A stretch of DNA of 41,858 nt from NCBI GenBank assembly GCA_020436835.1, contig JAGQWZ010000053.1:1-41858 (forward strand). The letters are read 5' to 3'. Positions 32,343 through 41,396 of the stretch are shown one piece after another. Both the position numbers and the translations under genes were made by a program. This stretch comes from Saprospiraceae bacterium. GTDB lineage: Bacteria; Bacteroidota; Bacteroidia; Chitinophagales; Saprospiraceae. Under the pieces are notes generated by a model that did no database searches, was not told the origin of the DNA, and saw only the letters and a list, made by a program, of their open reading frames with translations. The number at the start of each line of letters is the position of its first letter. The stretch's first letter is position 1.

Positions 32343-34427
32343 TTGAGAACAAAACGCAGAACCTTACTTGACCTTGTAAGTACTTACCAAAGATACATCA
32401 GAAAATGGAACCGATATCAAGATGGTACCCGCAGATCACGTGACCGTGATAAGCTTAAGTGGCTGAGAAAGCGCATTCTAGTCCTGAAAGCAAGGATCGA
32501 AGCTGCTTTGACAAAGGTTTCTATGAAACGTAAAGTAGCTCTGGTTACCTCAGGTTTGTTGCTGGCCCCAATGATCGGAACCAGTCAGTCATTTAATTTA
32601 CGTTGTGACCACCCTGCCAGAGATATTGCCGGAAACTCCAGAGCAACGATGTCATTTGTAGATCTAGATGGTGATAATGACGAGGATTTGATCATCTGGG
32701 GAAGTGCCGATGCTCCTACTTTGGCAGCAGCGGAAGCGGTACAGTATTTTGAAAACACGGGAAACGCATTTGAAGAGAAATCATTTTCCGCTTTTCCAAA
32801 TGATCTGGGAATGGCTGAATTGCTCGATACGTCGTTCTCGGTTGATCTGCATGGAAGTTTTACGGACTTTGATAAGGATGGTGATTTTGATGTATTCATC
32901 GGAGCTGACGTTGGTGAATTACGCTTTCTGAGGAATGATGATGGAACCTACATATCAGTGGATGGTGATGAGGATCCGTTTGGAGCAGTGGAATTCGGAG
33001 AAAATGTTAGACCAGCTATGGGGGATCTGGACGGCGATGGAGATATCGACGCCGTAGTGGGAACAGCCGGAGGTGTCAAAATATATTCAAACGAAGATGG
33101 CAAATTTGGTGATGCCGTTACGTTAAGCGGAGAACTGGAAGATGGAAGCCCTCTGCTATATGATTTTGATGGTGATGGTGATTTGGATTTGTTGGTCGGT
33201 AATAAGTATGATGATCTCTTGTACTTTGTAAATAACGAGGGTGTCTTCACTGCTTCAAACGACATTCCGGTAGTGGGGGTCGAATATGAAGGCTATAATG
33301 CCATAGCATTTGCTGATATTGATTTCGATGGTGATCTTGAATTTCTCGTTGGGGAAGGTAACGGGACCATACAAGTATTCGAACAAAATGAAGCTGGTGA
33401 TTTTTCAATAGTTCTTTATAATCCGCTCAATATCAGTGACACAGAAGGGTATACCGCACCGGCATTTGTTGATTTTGACGAAGATGGAGACCTTGATTTG
33501 TTTGTGGGGCAGAGTGAACATATGTTTTATTTTGAAAACGAAAACGGAACATTTATACCTGCTGAAGAAAAAAATCCTTTCGCTGCCTATGAGGGAACTT
33601 ACCTTCGACCCACATTTGCCGATTTTGATAATGATGGAGACCTTGATCTCATAGTTGGCAATGACGACAGGATTGATCTTTTTCGGAAAGAAGCTGTGGG
33701 TTATGAAATGGAGACGGATACTTTACAAAACCCGTTCTATGGGTTAGTCGAGGCCGACCAGTTGGCCCCGGCCTTGTTTGACGGAGACGGTGATGGGGAT
33801 CTGGACCTGGTATTGGGTCATAAATATGGTGATCTATTTTATTTTGTAAATAATGAGGGCGTTTTCGAAGAAGCGAACGAAAATCCTTTCGAGAATTTTA
33901 CTGCCGGTTCTTATTCCACTCCTGTTTTTACTGACCTGGATGGAGATGGTGACTTTGATCTGGTAGTGGGGCAAGGTGATGGCAGTGTACTTGGATTTGA
34001 AAACGACAATGGTGTATTCACATCCCTCGGCAATCCTTTTGATTTTAATTTTAGGAGTGAAGCAGTTCCGGCGTTTGGAGATATAGACGGAGACGGAGAT
34101 GACGACGCATTGGTGGGAACCGGCCCGGGGATGATTTTTTATCTCGAAAACTCCGGTACCGTAAAGGTTGACGACCGTCCCGATCAAAGCCTTTTAACCA
34201 ATATTTTTCCAAATCCTGTTGATAAAGAGCTTTCAATTGATGCCAGATGGGTAACAGGCAATGCCAATTTGGCAATTTTAGATATTCAGGGTAAGATAAT
34301 TCTGCAAAAAGAGATCCGGGGTTCGAATCACCAGATAGATGTCTCCAACCTCAGAGCAGGAAATTACTTCATCAAAATCTCGAATTCCACCGGAAGGGCA
34401 ATAAAGCCATTCTACCGTATGGACTAA
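32343..34427 (+). CDS. FG-GAP repeat T9SS cargo with a basic cytoplasmic leader
   Basis: A 694-residue protein if read from the TTG at 32343; an ATG at 32523 would start at the signal peptide (MKRKVALVTSGLLLAPMIG, ending SQS). I favour the long form because the first 60 residues (RTLLDLVSTYQRYIRKWNRY, then RKRILVLKARIEAALTK) look like a real basic coiled-coil segment, and I recall similar leaders in related Saprospiraceae cargoes. The mature part carries about ten FG-GAP/VCBS-type repeats with Ca-binding DxDxDG loops: DLDGDNDED, DFDKDGDFDVF, DLDGDGDIDAV, DFDGDGDLDLL, DIDFDGDLEFL, DFDEDGDLDLF, DFDNDGDLDLI, DGDGDGDLDLV, DLDGDGDFDLV and DIDGDGDDDAL. This is a likely beta-propeller for binding sugars or proteins. 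The end (IFPNPVDKELSIDARW to KPFYRMD) is a T9SS type A sorting domain. Confidence 0.92.
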   Translation: MRTKRRTLLDLVSTYQRYIRKWNRYQDGTRRSRDRDKLKWLRKRILVLKARIEAALTKVSMKRKVALVTSGLLLAPMIGTSQSFNLRCDHPARDIAGNSRATMSFVDLDGDNDEDLIIWGSADAPTLAAAEAVQYFENTGNAFEEKSFSAFPNDLGMAELLDTSFSVDLHGSFTDFDKDGDFDVFIGADVGELRFLRNDDGTYISVDGDEDPFGAVEFGENVRPAMGDLDGDGDIDAVVGTAGGVKIYSNEDGKFGDAVTLSGELEDGSPLLYDFDGDGDLDLLVGNKYDDLLYFVNNEGVFTASNDIPVVGVEYEGYNAIAFADIDFDGDLEFLVGEGNGTIQVFEQNEAGDFSIVLYNPLNISDTEGYTAPAFVDFDEDGDLDLFVGQSEHMFYFENENGTFIPAEEKNPFAAYEGTYLRPTFADFDNDGDLDLIVGNDDRIDLFRKEAVGYEMETDTLQNPFYGLVEADQLAPALFDGDGDGDLDLVLGHKYGDLFYFVNNEGVFEEANENPFENFTAGSYSTPVFTDLDGDGDFDLVVGQGDGSVLGFENDNGVFTSLGNPFDFNFRSEAVPAFGDIDGDGDDDALVGTGPGMIFYLENSGTVKVDDRPDQSLLTNIFPNPVDKELSIDARWVTGNANLAILDIQGKIILQKEIRGSNHQIDVSNLRAGNYFIKISNSTGRAIKPFYRMD

Positions 34428-34585
34428 CTGAGAGCGCATTTCGACCTTTCATGATTTTGATATTCACCTGTGGCTTACCCGGGCCTCAGAGTGAAAAGGA
34501 GATTGCCGGATTGATAAATCTCAGTTTTACCGAGATGACAAAGGTTTCGATCAGCGAAATTAGGTAAAGACATAAATGTGCTTCT

Positions 34586-34611
34586 CCCTGCAGACATGGA
34601 TTATTGCAGGG
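34586..34611. repeat. Inverted repeat upstream of coaD
   Basis: CCCTGCA (34586-34592) and TGCAGGG (34605-34611) form a perfect 7-bp inverted repeat with a 12-base spacer. The right arm overlaps the TTG of the coaD promoter. A T-run (34617-34622) follows after six bases, so it could be a terminator for the upstream gene or an operator. Confidence 0.4.
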
Positions 34612-34632
34612 GATGGTTTTTTGGTACATTTG
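34604..34632 (+). promoter_or_regulatory. Bacteroidota promoter for coaD
   Basis: TTG (34604-34606), 18 bases, TACATTTG (34625-34632), a full match to TTG-N18-TAnnTTTG. The ATG of coaD is 48 bases further on. Confidence 0.6.
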
Positions 34633-34680
34633 GAGTAAGGTCTATCATGATCCAGAATCTTCAAACAACCTATTGAACCT

Positions 34681-35142
34681 ATGAGAATTGCGGTTTTCCC
34701 GGGCTCTTTCGATCCGATTACCAGTGGACATGTAGATCTTGTGCACCGGTCCATTCCTCTTTTCGATCGCATCGTCGTGGCTATTGGAGTCAATACCCAT
34801 AAGACCTATCTCTTTCCCCTGGAACAACGGCTATCCTGGTTGAAAGAAGTGTTCAAGGACCAGCCCTCGGTGACGATCGATCATTACGAAGGCCTTACCG
34901 CCCACTACTGCCGGACGATTCACGCCCAGTATATGATCAGGGGACTGAGGAATGCATCCGATTTTGATTATGAAAAAACCATCAGTCAGATAAATTCAAT
35001 TGTAGTCGATGACCTCGAGACTGTATTCCTTATCAGCCGCCCCCAATTTTCACACATAAGTTCGACCATCGTGCGAGAGATTATCAAGGGAGGAGGTGAT
35101 GTGAAGGCATTTGTTCCTTCAAGGATCGTTTCAGAAATGTAA
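34681..35142 (+). CDS. coaD: Phosphopantetheine adenylyltransferase
   Basis: A 153-residue cytosolic enzyme that transfers AMP from ATP to 4'-phosphopantetheine, the penultimate step to coenzyme A. The nucleotidyl-transferase motif is seen as GSFDPITSGHVDLVHRS (the TxGH-type site), the ISSTIVREI motif is near the end (the ISSS-type ATP-binding site), and RGLRNASDFDYE is highly conserved in the family. The length is normal (about 160). It is preceded by a well-matched promoter and an inverted repeat, and pruA follows after 71 bp with its own promoter, so the gene is probably a single unit. Confidence 0.97.
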   Translation: MRIAVFPGSFDPITSGHVDLVHRSIPLFDRIVVAIGVNTHKTYLFPLEQRLSWLKEVFKDQPSVTIDHYEGLTAHYCRTIHAQYMIRGLRNASDFDYEKTISQINSIVVDDLETVFLISRPQFSHISSTIVREIIKGGGDVKAFVPSRIVSEM

Positions 35143-35160
35143 GTAAGCATCCGGATCACA

Positions 35161-35189
35161 TTGTGACCTACCGCAAATAATTATCTTTG
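35161..35189 (+). promoter_or_regulatory. Bacteroidota promoter for pruA
   Basis: TTG (35161-35163), 18 bases, TATCTTTG (35182-35189): a full consensus match. The box itself holds the in-frame TTG at 35187, so that TTG cannot be the start and the ATG at 35214 is preferred. Confidence 0.65.
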
Positions 35190-35213
35190 CGCCCGAACAA
35201 AAGTGGTCAAACA

Positions 35214-36845
35214 ATGGCAAACGCAATCTTTGAGTTACCGGTGGTCTATAATGAACCGGTATTGAACTATGCCCCCGGATCTTCCGAGCGTGCTCATGTA
35301 AAACAGGTTATCCAGGATATTAAATCGGAACAATGGGACATTCCCATGATTATCGATGGTAAGGAAGTCCGCACCCGGGACAAAAGAACGATTCATGCTC
35401 CCCATGCACTTCACGAGACTTTAGGTACTTACAGCCATGGTAGTGCTCGCAATATCAGAGATGCCATTCAGGCAGCCCTCAATGCTAAAAAGGAGTGGGA
35501 AAATACACCCTGGCATGAACGTGCTGCCGTTTTCCTCAGAGCTGCCGAGTTGCTGGCAGGACCATACCGGGCTCGCATGAACGCTGCTACGATGCTTGGA
35601 CAGTCAAAAAATATCTATCAGGCAGAAATAGATTGTGTGGCTGAACTCGCTGATTTCTACCGATATAATGCGACTTACATGACGCAGATCTACGAGCAAC
35701 AACCGGAAAGCCCGGCTGGTATCTGGAACCGGCTGGAATACCGTGCCCTGGAGGGTTTCGTGTTTGCCCTGACCCCTTTTAATTTTACTTCTATTGCCGG
35801 TAACCTGCCTGGTGCACCTGCCCTTATGGGAAACACTGTAGTGTGGAAATGTGCAGAAACGCAGATCTATTCTGCTCATGTAATCATGGAGGTCTTGAAA
35901 AAAGCAGGACTTCCTGATGGAGTGATCAACCTGGTTTTTGTTGATGGCCCTGCCGCTGGAAAAGTTGTATTCAGGCATCCCGAATTTGCCGGTCTGCACT
36001 TCACCGGAAGCACCGGGGTTTTCCAGTTGTTGTGGCAGACGATAGCGGACAACGTGAAGCGATACCGCAGTTATCCCCGCATTGTCGGAGAGACCGGGGG
36101 TAAGGATTTTGTACTGGCTCATCGCTCGGCCGATCCGAAAGAAGTGGCGACAGCCCTGGCCAGAGGCGCTTTTGAATATCAGGGACAAAAGTGTTCTGCC
36201 GCCAGTAGAGCGTACATCCCGTCCAATATCTGGAAAGAGGTAAATCAATATCTGAAGGAGGATCTATCTACTTTCAAAATGGGATCTCCGGAAGACTTTA
36301 CTAACTTCATCAATGCGGTCATTGATGAAAAAGCTTATAGTAAAATTACGGGTTACATCACGAAAGCCGGAAGAGATAAATCCGCCAGGATCATCGCCGG
36401 AGGTGAATTTAATAACTCGGAGGGTTATTTTATTCAACCGACCGTGATACGTACAAAGGATCCGGCTTACCGGACCATGTGTGAAGAGATCTTTGGACCG
36501 GTCCTGACCATCTATACCTATGATGAGGATAAGTATGAAGAAACACTTAAGCTAGTGGATGAGACTTCTCCTTATGCTTTAACCGGAGCGATATTTTCTA
36601 CTGAACGTCAGGCAATTATCAAGGCTACAAATGAGCTAAGAAATGCGGCTGGGAATTTTTATATAAATGATAAACCTACTGGTGCAGTGGTCGGTCAGCA
36701 ACCATTTGGCGGAGCACGAGCAAGCGGAACGAATGATAAGGCCGGATCAGTTTTGAATCTTTATCGGTGGGTCTCACCCCGGACAATTAAGGAGAATTTC
36801 AATCCTCCAGTAGATTATCGTTATCCGTTCCTGGCAGAAGAGTAG
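35214..36845 (+). CDS. pruA: L-glutamate gamma-semialdehyde dehydrogenase
   Basis: A 543-residue NAD-dependent dehydrogenase (also called 1-pyrroline-5-carboxylate dehydrogenase) that makes glutamate in proline degradation. The start ATG at 35214 is set by the promoter at 35161-35189. The protein opens MANAIFELPVVYNEPVLNYA, the usual start of the animal-type P5CDH branch. The catalytic Cys is Cys327 in YQGQKCSAASRA, the general-base Glu lies in VGETGGKDFVLAH, and LTPFNFTSIAGNLPGAPALM and LHFTGSTGVF form the cofactor site. Length and motifs match the single-function enzyme. A proline dehydrogenase (putA-like) gene is not in the window. Confidence 0.97.
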   Translation: MANAIFELPVVYNEPVLNYAPGSSERAHVKQVIQDIKSEQWDIPMIIDGKEVRTRDKRTIHAPHALHETLGTYSHGSARNIRDAIQAALNAKKEWENTPWHERAAVFLRAAELLAGPYRARMNAATMLGQSKNIYQAEIDCVAELADFYRYNATYMTQIYEQQPESPAGIWNRLEYRALEGFVFALTPFNFTSIAGNLPGAPALMGNTVVWKCAETQIYSAHVIMEVLKKAGLPDGVINLVFVDGPAAGKVVFRHPEFAGLHFTGSTGVFQLLWQTIADNVKRYRSYPRIVGETGGKDFVLAHRSADPKEVATALARGAFEYQGQKCSAASRAYIPSNIWKEVNQYLKEDLSTFKMGSPEDFTNFINAVIDEKAYSKITGYITKAGRDKSARIIAGGEFNNSEGYFIQPTVIRTKDPAYRTMCEEIFGPVLTIYTYDEDKYEETLKLVDETSPYALTGAIFSTERQAIIKATNELRNAAGNFYINDKPTGAVVGQQPFGGARASGTNDKAGSVLNLYRWVSPRTIKENFNPPVDYRYPFLAEE

Positions 36846-37015
36846 TGTAACATTTGCCGTCCGCCAAATGTTATCAGGAATAATGAGTGCATGCTCTTGT
36901 CGATCGAAAGGACCAGTCGATGGGCTTTGAGCGGTCGTCAATCGTAATGATTCCGGGAAGCGTTTCGTTTTTTCTAACTTTTGCGATGAATTGGTCAACC
37001 AATAAAACAAATCAA

Positions 37016-40000
37016 ATGTATTTCAGGAAAATATTTTTAATAGCAATTCTATTCTTGTTGATGGTGGATATCCAGGCGCAGGTCAGTGCCCGTCTGTTCC
37101 GTTATCCGGATGTTTCGTCGTCCCATATTACCTTTAGTTATGGCGGTGATATTTGGATTGTTCCAATCGGAGGGGGAATCGCCACAAAACTTAGTTCACC
37201 GGCAGGATCTGAGATTGCTCCGAAATTCTCACCAGATGGCAGTCTGATAGCCTTTAGTGGTAATTACGATGGTAATGTCGACATCTATGTGATCCCGGCG
37301 ATGGGGGGATTGCCGGAACGGGTGACGCATCATGGTATGGGAGACCGCATCCAGGATTGGTACCCCAATGGTGAATTTCTCCTCTATACCAGCTCAATGA
37401 ACAGCGGTAAACAGCGTTTTAGCCAGTTTTACCGGCTGGATAAAGACGGAGGGCTACCCGAAAAACTGCCTATGGCTTACGGAGAATTCGGGTCTCTCAA
37501 TGCGGATGCCACCAAAATCGCTTTTACGGATAAATCACGAATTTTCCGCAACTGGAAGCGATACCGGGGTGGAATGGCTGCAGACATCTTCATATTCGAT
37601 CTGAAGACCATGGAATCGGAAAATATCACCAATCATGAAGCCAACGATGAAATGCCGATGTGGTATGAAGACAAGATTTATTATCTCTCTGACAAGGGCC
37701 CGGAAAAACGGTATAACATCTGGTATTACGATACCGCTAAAAAAGAAAATGTACAGGTGACTGAGTTTTCAGACTTTGATATACACATGCCCTCAGTTGG
37801 TCCGGGAAATATGGTCTTTGAGGCCGGAGGTAAAATGTATATCATGGATTTAGAGAATTACGAGCCAAAGGAGGTTCTAATAGAAGTGACCAGTGATATG
37901 GTGAGCATAAAACCACATAAGGTGGATGCAGCCGAATACATCGAGAATATAAATATCGCTCCGGACGGAAACCGGGCGATTGTGGAGGCGAGAGGGGAAA
38001 TCTTTTCTCTTCCGGCGGAAAAAGGCGTGGTGCGAAATCTGACGCGGTCATCTGCCACGGCAGAAAGATATCCCGCCTGGTCTCCTAATGGAAGATATAT
38101 TGCCTACTGGAGCGATAAATCAGGGGAGTATGAGCTTAATCTGAGAGATCAGAAAGAAGGTAACACCGAAAAACAGGTCACCAAGTTGGGTCCGGGATTT
38201 CGTTATAATTTATATTGGTCACCGGACAGCAAGAAACTGGTGTACGTTGACCAGACCATGACCATACAGATGGTCGATGCCGAATCAGGCATGGTGGAGA
38301 AGATTGATCGCGATATTTCCCTATTTGAAGGTGGGCTGCAGGGTTTTCATGTCGACTGGTCTCCCGATAGTCGCTGGATAGCCTATGATAAGTCACTGGA
38401 TAACGGCAATTCGGCAATCTTTATTTATGACACCAAGGAGAAGAATGCCCGGCAGGTGACTTCAGGCTTCTACTCCGATCATTCCGGTGCTTTTGATCCG
38501 GATGGCAAGTATTTGTTCATTACGACCAACCGGAATTTTGATCCGGTTTATTCCGATTTTGATAACAGTTGGGTCTATCCCAATGCTACCGGTCTGGCAG
38601 CAATCGCGCTCAGAGATGACGTTCCTTCTCCACTTGCACCGGAAAACGATACGGTGACCATAGAGACCGACGATGAGCCGGAAGCCAAAGAGGATAAGGA
38701 TAAGGAAGAAAAGAACGACAGTACCGATAAGGAAGAAGACGAGGATATCCAGATTGATTTCGATGGTTTCGAACGGCGCCTCATCATGTTACCGCCAACG
38801 CCGGGAAATATGGGCCAGGTTGCCGCCGTAGCCGGGAAGGTGATCTACCAACGATTTCCCAACAGCGGTTCGGATGGTGAGCAGGGATCAATCATGCTTT
38901 ATGATCTGAAAGATCAGGAGGAAAAGACCATCATGTCTGGTGTAAGGGGGTACAGATTGTCGGCGAATGGTAAGAAATTATTAGTGGCACAGAGTCCATC
39001 AAGTATTGGGATCGTGGATGTGGCTCCTGATCAGAAACTGGAAAATAAACTGGCTCTCAATGAGATGGAGTTGAGCGTTGACCCTCGAGAGGAGTGGAAA
39101 CAGATATTTAACGATGCCTGGAGATTTGAGCGCGATTTCTTTTATGATAAAAGTATGCACGGGGTCGATTGGACCGGTTTGAGGACACAATATGGCAATC
39201 TGATTCAATATGCAATGAATAGAGATGATGTGAATTTCATCATCGGGGAGTTGATCGCAGAGCTGAATGCTTCGCATACCTACCGTGGTGGAGGTGACCA
39301 GGAGTCTCCGGAGCATAAAAGCGTAGGTTATTTGGGAGTCGATTGGGCAGTCGATCAGGGACAATTTAAGGTCAAACATATTGTACGGGGAGCGGATTGG
39401 GATAATGAAGTGCGCAGTCCTTTGGATATGCCCGGAGTGGATGTCAGTGAAGGCGATTTTATCCTGGCTGTCAATGGAGTACCCCTCAATGACTACAGTG
39501 ATCCCTGGGGTGCTTTTGAAGGCTTAGCAGGCAAGACTGTCGAACTGACGGTAAATTCAAAACCTGTTTTTGATGGTGCCCGCACGGTGGTGGTCGAAAC
39601 GATGAGAGATGAGACAAGATTGCGGAATCTGGCCTGGATTGAAGAAAACAGGAGGAAGGTCGATGAAGCATCCGGAGGCAAGATCGGGTATATTTATGTA
39701 CCCAGCACCGGTCTGGATGGGCAGGAAGAGCTGGTAAGACAATTTTATGGTCAGTGGAATAAGGATGGACTTATTGTCGATGAACGATTTAACAATGGAG
39801 GACAAATTCCGGATCGATTTATTGAACTTTTAAATAGAAAGCCTTTGGCCTACTGGTCAGTACGGGACGGTAAGAACTGGCAATGGCCTCCGGTGGCACA
39901 TTTTGGTACCATGGCCATGTTAGCCAATGGATGGAGTGGTAGTGGAGGAGATGCCTTCCCTGATTATTTTCAAAAGGCCGGTTTAGGACCAGTCATCGGT

Positions 40001-40279
40001 ACAAGAACCTGGGGTGGATTAATTGGTATTTCGGGGTCGCCGTCCCTTATCGATGGTGGTAGTGTGACCGTACCCACCTTCCGGATGTATAATCCGGATG
40101 GTACCTGGTTTAAGGAAGGGTATGGAGTGGATCCCGATATTGAGGTTAAGGAAGATCCGACTCAGTTGGCTAAGGGAAATGACACTCAACTGCAAGCAGC
40201 GATCGAATATGTAATGGAACAAATCAAGAAAAAAGGACCTATTCATCCTCCGGCTCCCGGTAAGGAGAAACGTTCATAA
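37016..40279 (+). CDS. Tricorn-type protease (S41 family), secreted
   Basis: A 1087-residue protease from the ATG at 37016, which opens the signal peptide MYFRKIFLIAILFLLMVDIQ; a longer frame to 36887 has no such support. Residues about 20-330 and 340-590 hold two beta-propellers made of PD40-type repeats (APKFSPDGSLIAFSGNYDGN, SPDSRWIAYDKS). Next is a Lys/Glu/Asp-rich linker (about 600-640, EDKDKEEKNDSTDKEEDEDI). The C1 helical domain (DAWRFERDFFYDKSMHGVDW), a PDZ domain (about 770-860) and the S41-type hydrolase domain follow. Catalytic residues by likeness to Thermoplasma tricorn: Ser753-His754 in NASHTYRGGGD and the Ser in NGWSGSGGD (about 974). It degrades peptides, here in the periplasm. 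A strong terminator follows. Confidence 0.95.
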   Translation: MYFRKIFLIAILFLLMVDIQAQVSARLFRYPDVSSSHITFSYGGDIWIVPIGGGIATKLSSPAGSEIAPKFSPDGSLIAFSGNYDGNVDIYVIPAMGGLPERVTHHGMGDRIQDWYPNGEFLLYTSSMNSGKQRFSQFYRLDKDGGLPEKLPMAYGEFGSLNADATKIAFTDKSRIFRNWKRYRGGMAADIFIFDLKTMESENITNHEANDEMPMWYEDKIYYLSDKGPEKRYNIWYYDTAKKENVQVTEFSDFDIHMPSVGPGNMVFEAGGKMYIMDLENYEPKEVLIEVTSDMVSIKPHKVDAAEYIENINIAPDGNRAIVEARGEIFSLPAEKGVVRNLTRSSATAERYPAWSPNGRYIAYWSDKSGEYELNLRDQKEGNTEKQVTKLGPGFRYNLYWSPDSKKLVYVDQTMTIQMVDAESGMVEKIDRDISLFEGGLQGFHVDWSPDSRWIAYDKSLDNGNSAIFIYDTKEKNARQVTSGFYSDHSGAFDPDGKYLFITTNRNFDPVYSDFDNSWVYPNATGLAAIALRDDVPSPLAPENDTVTIETDDEPEAKEDKDKEEKNDSTDKEEDEDIQIDFDGFERRLIMLPPTPGNMGQVAAVAGKVIYQRFPNSGSDGEQGSIMLYDLKDQEEKTIMSGVRGYRLSANGKKLLVAQSPSSIGIVDVAPDQKLENKLALNEMELSVDPREEWKQIFNDAWRFERDFFYDKSMHGVDWTGLRTQYGNLIQYAMNRDDVNFIIGELIAELNASHTYRGGGDQESPEHKSVGYLGVDWAVDQGQFKVKHIVRGADWDNEVRSPLDMPGVDVSEGDFILAVNGVPLNDYSDPWGAFEGLAGKTVELTVNSKPVFDGARTVVVETMRDETRLRNLAWIEENRRKVDEASGGKIGYIYVPSTGLDGQEELVRQFYGQWNKDGLIVDERFNNGGQIPDRFIELLNRKPLAYWSVRDGKNWQWPPVAHFGTMAMLANGWSGSGGDAFPDYFQKAGLGPVIGTRTWGGLIGISGSPSLIDGGSVTVPTFRMYNPDGTWFKEGYGVDPDIEVKEDPTQLAKGNDTQLQAAIEYVMEQIKKKGPIHPPAPGKEKRS

Positions 40280-40308
40280 GAGTATTTTCCGCCATTGTCT
40301 ACTTACAG

Positions 40309-40347
40309 GAGCGTCCAAGCAATATTGATATTGGACGCTCTTTTTTT
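40309..40347 (+). terminator. Rho-independent terminator of the tricorn gene
   Basis: GAGCGTCCAA (40309-40318) pairs with TTGGACGCTC (40331-40340), followed by TTTTTTT (40341-40347). The 10-bp GC-rich stem with a seven-T tail is a strong match. It starts 29 bases after the tricorn stop codon. The 207 bp from here to the next gene hold no feature I can support. Confidence 0.93.
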
Positions 40348-40554
40348 GGGTTGCATAAACGAAATAATCGCGATTACCGAAAGTCAGGACCTTTGATAAT
40401 ATATACTTTCGAGGGCTTGAGCAGGGTGTTCTTTTGCCAAATGGAGTTTGAGATTTGCCGCGATCATCTTCATTCGCAATCAGTCTTGATTGAGGTACAC
40501 CGTAGTTCGAGGGTATTCTTAATTGTTGAATAATCTCTTATTTTACCTCAACAA

Positions 40555-41394
40555 ATGAGTTTCATGCGGTCCAAAACCAGCAAAAGACTGATACTTTCGA
40601 CATTGGGTGTACTGGTAATATACTTGCTGCACGCCCAAAATGTTTTATCGATTAGCCCCGGAGCATGGGGAGGTGCCATGGGAGGTATTCGATCAACGCA
40701 TCAGAATATCCTGTCGATCTATGGTAATCAGGCAGGGCTGGCCTTTGTTGATGAGTTGACATTTTATGCATCGGCAGAGAGACGCTTTAATACGGAAGGT
40801 TTGAACTTCTATTCCCTGCTTGGAGCATTGCCTACCCGGTATGGCAACTTCGGATTAAATATCTTTTATCATGGTTACGAAGCTTATAATGAGAAACTGA
40901 TTGGATTATCTTATGCCAGGAAGCTAATCGATAAATTGGCGCTGGGAGCCCGGCTTGATTTTGTCCAGGCAAGTATTCCGGTCTATGGTAGTACCTCTAC
41001 CGTAACTGCTGAATTCGGAATTCAAACCAATATTTCTTCCTCAGTATTGTTGGGATTTCATATCTACAATCCTTTTGAGATCCATTGGTTGGAGGGAGAA
41101 TCGTTGCCAGGCATATTTGTACTTGGCATCGCCTACCAACCTACCACCAGGATTTGGATCTCGGGAGAGCTGGAAAAGGTATCCGAATTTCCGGAAAATC
41201 TTAAGTGGGGTTTACAATATAAAGCACTGGATCAATTGGCCATCCGGGTCGGATTTAACACACAGCCGGCGCTTTTTTCTTTTGGGATTGGTTATACGCT
41301 GAATTCCGGGATGATCTGTGATATTGGGACTTCAGTGCACCAGGAATTGGGTTTTAGCCCCATGGCGGGATTTGGCTATGCGGTATATAAATAA
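40555..41394 (+). CDS. Outer-membrane beta-barrel protein (PorV/PorQ-like)
   Basis: A 279-residue protein with a signal peptide (LILSTLGVLVIYLLHAQ, cleaved about residue 28) and then alternating amphipathic strands, starting NVLSISPGAWGGAMGGI, which resembles the FadL-like barrel of PorV and PorQ of the T9SS and related 'UPF0164-like' proteins. The later strands (KLALGARLDFV, QLAIRVGFNTQPALFSFGIG) end in an aromatic-ended last strand, PMAGFGYAVYK, typical of barrels inserted by BamA. An ATG nine bases on (40564) is an equally possible start. It precedes futalosine hydrolase by 2 bp, so the two are co-transcribed. A T9SS role is only a possibility. Confidence 0.8.
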   Translation: MSFMRSKTSKRLILSTLGVLVIYLLHAQNVLSISPGAWGGAMGGIRSTHQNILSIYGNQAGLAFVDELTFYASAERRFNTEGLNFYSLLGALPTRYGNFGLNIFYHGYEAYNEKLIGLSYARKLIDKLALGARLDFVQASIPVYGSTSTVTAEFGIQTNISSSVLLGFHIYNPFEIHWLEGESLPGIFVLGIAYQPTTRIWISGELEKVSEFPENLKWGLQYKALDQLAIRVGFNTQPALFSFGIGYTLNSGMICDIGTSVHQELGFSPMAGFGYAVYK

Positions 41395-41396
41395 CT

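Noticed and set aside
33000..34120. Tandem DNA repeats or CRISPR-like periodicity in the FG-GAP gene
   Set aside because: The GATGGTGATGG-type phrases come from the Ca-binding DxDxDG loops of protein repeats. Spacing and sequence vary and there are no constant direct repeats.
35604..36248. 214-codon frame antisense to pruA
   Set aside because: It lies wholly within a strongly conserved gene on the other strand; its product has no recognisable features. Long antisense frames are common in coding DNA.
36887..37015. Extra N-terminal segment of the tricorn protease frame
   Set aside because: The ATG at 37016 opens directly into a clean signal peptide, and the 43 codons before it do not look like protein.
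40351..40533. 60-codon frame after the tricorn terminator
   Set aside because: No signal, helix or motif, and it begins just behind a strong terminator without a promoter that I can see.
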